Below the pieces are notes generated by a model, which did not search any database, had not been told where the DNA came from, and saw nothing but the letters and a program-made list of their open reading frames with translations. From Nitrospina sp. (lineage in GTDB: Bacteria; Nitrospinota; Nitrospinia; Nitrospinales; VA-1), in the NCBI GenBank assembly GCA_018665625.1, contig JABJCF010000568.1, forward strand, positions 1-10,030: a stretch of 10,030 nt of DNA, given 5' to 3'. Made by a program: the position numbers and the translations under genes. Positions 6,976 to 10,030 of the stretch are shown here, piece after piece. Numbering within the stretch: the stretch's first letter is position 1; every line of letters starts with the position of its first letter.

Positions 6976-7566
6976 ATGTTAACTGAAATTTTTGCACTCT
7001 TCCTACTTGCTTACCTTTGTGGTTCGATCCCATTCGGTCTGCTTCTCTCTAAAACACAAAACATAGACATCCGCGAACATGGCAGTGGCAACATCGGCGC
7101 TACCAACGTTGCACGAACAATGGGGAAAAAAGCCGGGTTACTCACTCTTGCTGGAGATGTTTTAAAAGGTTGGGGCACAGTTTTTTTAGCAAATTTATGG
7201 TTTGATAAACCCAATATCATTGCCCTGGCCGGACTCGCCGTTTTTCTAGGGCACCTTTTCTCCATATTTCTTAATTTCAAAGGCGGAAAAGGTGTAGCGA
7301 CAGGGCTCGGGGTGTTCAGCTTTGTTATGCCTTTACCCACCCTGATATCTGCCGGAATTTTCGCTCTAAGCCTTAAAATTTCAGGGTATGTATCGTTAAG
7401 TTCCATTCTGGCAGCCCTCTCTTTACCCATACTGGGAATCTTTTTTCGTGTACCGTTTCCCTTTATTTATCTAGCTGTCATAGTGGCGCTGTTCACCCTG
7501 CAAAAGCATCACAGCAATATTTTACGCCTCGTCGAAGGAACGGAAGCGAAGTTTTTGAAAAAATAG
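6976..7566 (+). CDS. plsY: Acyl-phosphate glycerol-3-phosphate acyltransferase PlsY
   Basis: PlsY transfers an acyl group from acyl-phosphate to glycerol-3-phosphate, giving lysophosphatidic acid, the first step of phospholipid synthesis. It acts in the inner membrane with PlsX. The 196-residue length is normal. Several hydrophobic helices are visible (1-25, 52-75, 80-100, 113-133, 137-157, 161-176). The conserved motifs are present in order: GSIPFGLLLSK (16-26), HGSGNIGATNVARTMGKKAG (35-54), GHLFSIFLNFKGGKGVATGLG (92-112, the glycine-rich phosphate site) and HHSNILRLVEGTE (178-190). It starts with ATG six bases after the sigma factor stop; AAAGAG just before it may act as a weak RBS. It is the third gene of the bamD-sigma-plsY run and is followed at once by the tRNA promoter. 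A fully functional enzyme is expected. Confidence 0.95.
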   Translation: MLTEIFALFLLAYLCGSIPFGLLLSKTQNIDIREHGSGNIGATNVARTMGKKAGLLTLAGDVLKGWGTVFLANLWFDKPNIIALAGLAVFLGHLFSIFLNFKGGKGVATGLGVFSFVMPLPTLISAGIFALSLKISGYVSLSSILAALSLPILGIFFRVPFPFIYLAVIVALFTLQKHHSNILRLVEGTEAKFLKK

Positions 7567-7569
7567 GGT

Positions 7570-7597
7570 TTGACAAAATAGATGGAGTAAATATAAT
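7570..7597 (+). promoter_or_regulatory. Consensus sigma-70 promoter of the tRNA pair
   Basis: A perfect TTGACA (7570-7575) and a perfect TATAAT (7592-7597) are separated by 16 bases, beginning four bases after the plsY stop. Transcription would start near 7604, about 38 bases before tRNA-Gly. A double-perfect promoter is typical of stable RNA genes and shows that the organism's main sigma factor uses standard boxes. Confidence 0.85.
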
Positions 7598-7639
7598 TGG
7601 TTGCTTGGGAACTCCAATCATCCCAGAAAATCTTAATGA

Positions 7640-7716
<77 letters not shown>

Positions 7717-7742
7717 TTTTTCCATCATTTTATCCAAAGCGG

Positions 7743-7816
7743 GGCACCGTCGCCAAGTGGTAAGGCCGAGGTCTGCAAAATCTCTACCGGCGGTTCGAAT
7801 CCGCCCGGTGCCTCCA
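7743..7816 (+). tRNA. tRNA-Cys (anticodon GCA)
   Basis: The acceptor GGCACCG (7743-7749) pairs with CGGTGCC (7806-7812). The D stem is GCC/GGC. The anticodon stem GAGGT/ATCTC (one G-U pair) holds loop CTGCAAA with anticodon GCA at 7775-7777. The T arm is GGCGG-TTCGAAT-CCGCC, and the variable loop is four bases. U73, the main identity element of cysteine tRNAs, is present at 7813, followed by encoded CCA (7814-7816). It is probably cotranscribed with tRNA-Gly. No convincing terminator follows; the only nearby fold is a pure A-T one around 7845-7862. Confidence 0.97.
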
Positions 7817-7864
7817 ATTTCACTCCTGCTCCCACCAAACACCTTTTATTTCAAAAAAATAAAC

Positions 7865-7892
7865 TTGTAAAACCCAGTATTTATATTACAAT
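7865..7892 (+). promoter_or_regulatory. Candidate promoter of the sialidase-like/DUF115-like unit
   Basis: TTGTAA (7865-7870) and TACAAT (7887-7892) are 16 bases apart, matching the sigma-70 boxes at four of six and five of six positions. The predicted start near 7899 lies only about ten bases before the TTG used as gene start, so the mRNA would be nearly leaderless. The area is AT-rich, so a chance match is possible. Confidence 0.4.
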
Positions 7893-7908
7893 AATTGTTA
7901 ATGTTTAA

Positions 7909-8868
7909 TTGACTGAGCTAATCCCCTTGATTGAAGCCGAGTTTTTATACAATCCTGCCGACAAAGGAATGCATTGCCATTGTCCGACTATACTCGAATG
8001 CCAATCCGGTAAGCTGCTGGCTGTCTGGTACGTATATAATGTGGATGAATATCGAAATGCTACATTGGCCTTGGCTAGCAAAAATCTAAAAGATTCTATT
8101 TGGAATACCACTAAAACCATTTCCATTGACTCAAAGTATTCACTGGGTAACCCGGTTCTTTTTCAAGAACCGAACGGAAGAATCCATCTCATGTATGTAG
8201 CCTTAAGAGGAACGTACTGGAATGATGCCGTTTTATATAGCATTTACTCAGAAGATGATGGTGAAACCTGGACCGACCCCCGTTTGCTCTGGAAAGAATT
8301 GGGGATGATGGTGCGGCATCCCCCCGTATTCCTCAAATCGGAAGTCTGCCTGTTGCCCGCTTACGATGAATGCAAAAAGAGATCCATCATATTATCCAGC
8401 CAACCCCCTTATTCCAATTGGGAAATCAGTTACCAATTTAAGGAAAGCGATATTATTCAGTCAACGCTGATTAAAACAGAGGAGGATGACCTCATTATGT
8501 TTTTCCGTCCCCACTCCGACCCAAGATTTATCTGGAAAAGCCAGTCCTGCGATCAAGGTAACTCGTGGTCCACACCAGACATGACCTCTTTACCCAACCC
8601 TCTGTCTGGCATTTCTGCAATTTCAAAAAACAATGCTATCGCCATGATATACAACCACACGCATGAACATCAACGATATCCGCTAAGCGTTTCTTTAAGC
8701 AAGGACGGAGGAACCACATGGGAAGAAAATTGGACTTTAGATAATGTCCCATTGGAAGTTTCGTACCCCAGTTTCATAACCGGGAAAGACAATACTATTC
8801 ATGGAGTCTACACTTACAACCGCCGCATGATAAAATATGTTAAATTAGACCAAAATATATTTTCATGA
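7909..8868 (+). CDS. BNR/Asp-box sialidase-like protein
   Basis: This 319-residue beta-propeller protein has no visible signal peptide. Three Asp-boxes (S-x-D-x-G-x-x-W) are seen: SEDDGETW (114-121), SCDQGNSW (213-220) and SKDGGTTW (264-271). The order of other motifs fits the BNR_2 type of sialidase-related proteins: HCPTILE with LLAVWY (24-41), NPVLF (81-85), RHPPVFL (136-142), IIQSTLI (182-188), NPLSGISAI (230-238) and EVSYPSFI...HGVYTYNRRMIKYV (283-311). Proteins of this kind may cleave or bind sialic-acid-like sugars. The classical N-terminal FRIP motif is absent, so activity and substrate are open. The start is uncertain: TTG at 7909 directly follows an in-frame stop (7906-7908), there is no Shine-Dalgarno, and the first in-frame ATG (residue 21) would cut into the first motif. 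The DUF115-like gene follows after four bases, suggesting linked function in a surface glycan. Confidence 0.8.
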   Translation: MTELIPLIEAEFLYNPADKGMHCHCPTILECQSGKLLAVWYVYNVDEYRNATLALASKNLKDSIWNTTKTISIDSKYSLGNPVLFQEPNGRIHLMYVALRGTYWNDAVLYSIYSEDDGETWTDPRLLWKELGMMVRHPPVFLKSEVCLLPAYDECKKRSIILSSQPPYSNWEISYQFKESDIIQSTLIKTEEDDLIMFFRPHSDPRFIWKSQSCDQGNSWSTPDMTSLPNPLSGISAISKNNAIAMIYNHTHEHQRYPLSVSLSKDGGTTWEENWTLDNVPLEVSYPSFITGKDNTIHGVYTYNRRMIKYVKLDQNIFS

Positions 8869-8872
8869 ACCT

Positions 8873-9475
8873 ATGGATCAAATTTCTGAATATAAAAACT
8901 TACATGCGGGGAAAAATCTTTTCATTCTCGCCTCTGGCCCATCCCTGGCAAAACAAGAGCTGTCTTTATTAAAAAATAAAATGGTGATGGGTTTGAACCG
9001 ATCTATCTTGGTTTATCCTGAACCCTATTACCACTGTGCTTTTGATCACCGCCTTTTTGATCTTTACTCAGATGCATTTAAAAAAGTCCGCCAGTTATTC
9101 ACACTTGAAGACCGCCCTTGGGGTCTGCCCTTGAAATTACTTGGAGGAGAGGGGTTTAGCGAAGACCTTGAAGAAGGCATTTATTCTGGCTATACCATTT
9201 CCTATTTCGCATTGCAGGTCGCAGTTTATATGGGGTTTAAGAAAATCTTCTATGTGGGACTAGATTTAAAACATGTTGGGGCGAACACCCATTTTTTTGG
9301 ACAGGACTCACAAACCATAAACCATGAACAAACCGAATTCCCCAGAATGCTAAAAACACTGGAATATGGCGCCAGTGTTCTAGCAAATAAAAACGTTGAA
9401 ATTTTCAACTGCAGTCCAGACACCACCTTGGAAGCTTTTCCAAAAATGAGTTTTTTACAAGCAGTGGCTCTTTAG
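8873..9475 (+). CDS. MptE/DUF115-like protein, possible glycosyltransferase-type
   Basis: This 200-residue soluble protein begins with a nucleotide-binding-like strand and turn, NLFILASGPSLAKQE (15-29), then MGLNRSILVYPEPYYHCAFDH (39-59, in pieces), a central SGYTISYFALQVAVYMGFKKIFYVGLDLKH (105-134, in pieces) and a terminal NCSPDTTLEAFP (179-190). This order (a GPSL loop, a 'G-x-x-A-x-x-x-A-x-x-M-G-(F/Y)-K-x-I-x-(F/L)-x-G-x-D' core and a closing 'N-x-S-...-FP') is that of the DUF115 family. That family includes archaeal MptE-type 6-hydroxymethylpterin kinases and the catalytic part of Maf flagellin glycosyltransferases, and it resembles family 42 sialyltransferases. No pterin genes are nearby, and the partner upstream is a sialidase-like protein, so glycan work is the better guess. 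This is inference. It starts four bases after the upstream stop, with no clear RBS, and is short compared with Maf proteins. Confidence 0.7.
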   Translation: MDQISEYKNLHAGKNLFILASGPSLAKQELSLLKNKMVMGLNRSILVYPEPYYHCAFDHRLFDLYSDAFKKVRQLFTLEDRPWGLPLKLLGGEGFSEDLEEGIYSGYTISYFALQVAVYMGFKKIFYVGLDLKHVGANTHFFGQDSQTINHEQTEFPRMLKTLEYGASVLANKNVEIFNCSPDTTLEAFPKMSFLQAVAL

Positions 9476-9704
9476 CAACACTCAGTTAAGCTACTTAATA
9501 ATATCGAAAGAAAGCGAAAAACGTTTTTTCACCGATGATATTCTAAATTTCCCAAAACCTTAGCCCACTAAAAATTGACAAAAATGTAACACTTCAAAAC
9601 TGCCTATCTACGCCACCAATATTCCCTAGTCGGAATTTATATTCCACATAAAGCCAATATTTAACAAAGGTTTACACTTGATTTTCATTATATTTCTACC
9701 TTAT

Positions 9705-9725
9705 CCCCCTACAAATAGGGGGGGG
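9705..9725. other. Strong C/G-run hairpin
   Basis: CCCCCTA (9705-9711) and TAGGGGG (9716-9722) form a perfect seven-pair stem with loop CAAA. The G-run continues to 9725 (eight G in all), allowing slipped pairings. Neither side has a U-tract, so it is not a classical intrinsic terminator. It ends one base before the -35 box of a predicted promoter. Confidence 0.6.
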
Positions 9726-9726
9726 C

Positions 9727-9755
9727 TTTACAAGATTTACTTTCTAATATAAAAT
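9727..9755 (+). promoter_or_regulatory. Predicted sigma-70 promoter at the right edge
   Basis: TTTACA (9727-9732) and TAAAAT (9750-9755) are exactly 17 bases apart, each matching five of six consensus bases. The start would be near 9762, giving about 100 bases of leader before the small reading frame at 9863, or a longer leader for a gene outside the window. Confidence 0.45.
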
Positions 9756-9862
9756 TACCTCACATTAATAAATTATCTATTTCCCGATGATATTACATTG
9801 GTGTTCTATCTGTTTTTATGTTTTTAGTCGGAGTATTGCCACCTAAAGAGGAGTATGGAACC

Positions 9863-9925
9863 ATGGTCAATGCAGATTCAAAGATGAAATGGGGGATTAA
9901 AAAGAAACTAACTAGTCGTCCCTGA
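9863..9925 (+). CDS. Possible 20-residue basic peptide (small reading frame)
   Basis: ATG at 9863 to TGA at 9923-9925 encodes 20 residues, five of them lysine (start MVNADSKMKWG, end LTSRP). It is preceded by AAAGAGGAG (9845-9853) with nine bases before the ATG, a better ribosome site than most genes here have. A competing ATG one base after GAGGAG at 9855 gives only ten codons. No family is recognised. It could be a leader peptide for a downstream gene, a genuine small protein, or chance in A-rich DNA. The upstream promoter (9727-9755) supports transcription of the stretch. Confidence 0.3.
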   Translation: MVNADSKMKWGIKKKLTSRP

Positions 9926-10030
9926 AAAACCCTATTTCCAGAGAAAAATGGTAAAGAAGGTCCGTGTTTTTATTCAGCAATCGGTCGAAAATGGTTTTTG
10001 AACAACCACGAAAAAAGAAATAATAAGAAA

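Larger units (their letters stand above)
9532..9794 (+). repeat. 11-base direct repeat pair CCGATGATATT
   Basis: CCGATGATATT occurs at 9532-9542 and 9784-9794, both times preceded by a T-rich run and C (TTTTTTCA and CTATTTC). The copies flank the hairpin and promoter and are 252 bases apart. They could be binding sites for a regulator, or chance. Confidence 0.4.
9476..10030. other. Right-edge region without a long gene, rich in signals
   Basis: The last 555 bases are AT-rich and hold no reading frame longer than a few dozen codons on either strand. Seen here are an 11-base repeat pair (9532 and 9784), a C5TA/TAG8 hairpin (9705-9725), a good promoter (9727-9755), a Shine-Dalgarno with a 20-codon frame (9845-9925) and several A-rich stretches to the end. 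The likeliest reading is a long leader or control region of a gene beyond the right edge. Confidence 0.5.

Noticed and set aside
7789..7816. The tRNA-Cys 3' end as a phage or island attachment site
   Set aside because: No second copy of the tRNA 3' end is found in the following 2.2 kb, and no integrase gene is in view. It cannot be excluded beyond the window.
9516..9530. GAAAAACGTTTTTTC as a terminator after the DUF115-like gene
   Set aside because: It is a near-perfect palindrome, but with a loop of three or four bases only about four A-T pairs and one G-C pair remain. That is too weak for an intrinsic terminator.
9621..9645. ATTCC / GGAAT / ATTCC alternation that could form two exclusive hairpins
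   Set aside because: The stems are only five pairs in AT-rich DNA and are not placed before any gene; probably chance.
9922..9973. CTGAA-AAAC and GTTTTTATTCAG as an inverted repeat at the right edge
   Set aside because: The arms match only with gaps and the loop would be about 30 bases; not convincing as a transposon end or terminator.
9948..10001. A 17-codon frame starting MVKKVRV near the right edge
   Set aside because: It is very short, has no good ribosome site, and resembles no family; less supported than the frame at 9863.

Overview
The window reads as a chromosomal segment of a diderm (Gram-negative) bacterium with an AT-leaning genome. BamD, an ExbB/ExbD pair and PlsY imply an outer membrane and a standard phospholipid pathway. 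The YggT-DivIVA-DUF167 order, the MtnA and COG1208-type genes and the DUF3386 protein would fit a deltaproteobacterial or Nitrospinota-like lineage. That placement is inference and has low confidence. Most genes lack a clear Shine-Dalgarno sequence. The best promoter in the window is nevertheless a textbook sigma-70 one (TTGACA/TATAAT), which argues against Bacteroidetes.

Layout. (1) Positions 2-3060, + strand, form a tight run of five genes: the tail of a YggT membrane protein, DivIVA, DUF167/YggU, MtnA (methionine salvage) and a nucleotidyltransferase with a left-handed beta-helix tail. All junctions are overlaps or gaps of a few bases. (2) Positions 3095-5097, - strand, hold a DUF3386 gene with its own promoter and strong RBS, and upstream of it an ExbB-like/ExbD-like energy-transducing pair. 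(3) Positions 5098-5338 are a divergent control region. (4) Positions 5339-7566, + strand, are a second compact operon: BamD, a sigma-70-family factor and PlsY, separated by 5-6 bases. (5) Positions 7570-7816 hold a consensus promoter followed by tRNA-Gly(GCC) and tRNA-Cys(GCA), both with encoded CCA. (6) Positions 7909-9475, + strand, are a two-gene unit: a BNR/Asp-box sialidase-like protein and an MptE/DUF115-like protein. (7) Positions 9476-10030 contain no convincing long gene. They do hold a strong C5/G8 hairpin, a good sigma-70-like promoter, an 11-base repeat pair and a 20-codon reading frame with a good ribosome binding site.

How the genes fit together. Most of the window is housekeeping for envelope and cell growth: polar organisation (DivIVA), outer-membrane protein assembly (BamD), proton-driven energy transfer to the outer membrane (ExbB/ExbD) and phospholipid synthesis (PlsY). 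The part most likely to be accessory, and most worth a second look, is the sialidase-like/DUF115-like pair downstream of the tRNAs, which suggests surface glycan or nonulosonate chemistry. The second is the structured, apparently transcribed leader region at the right edge.
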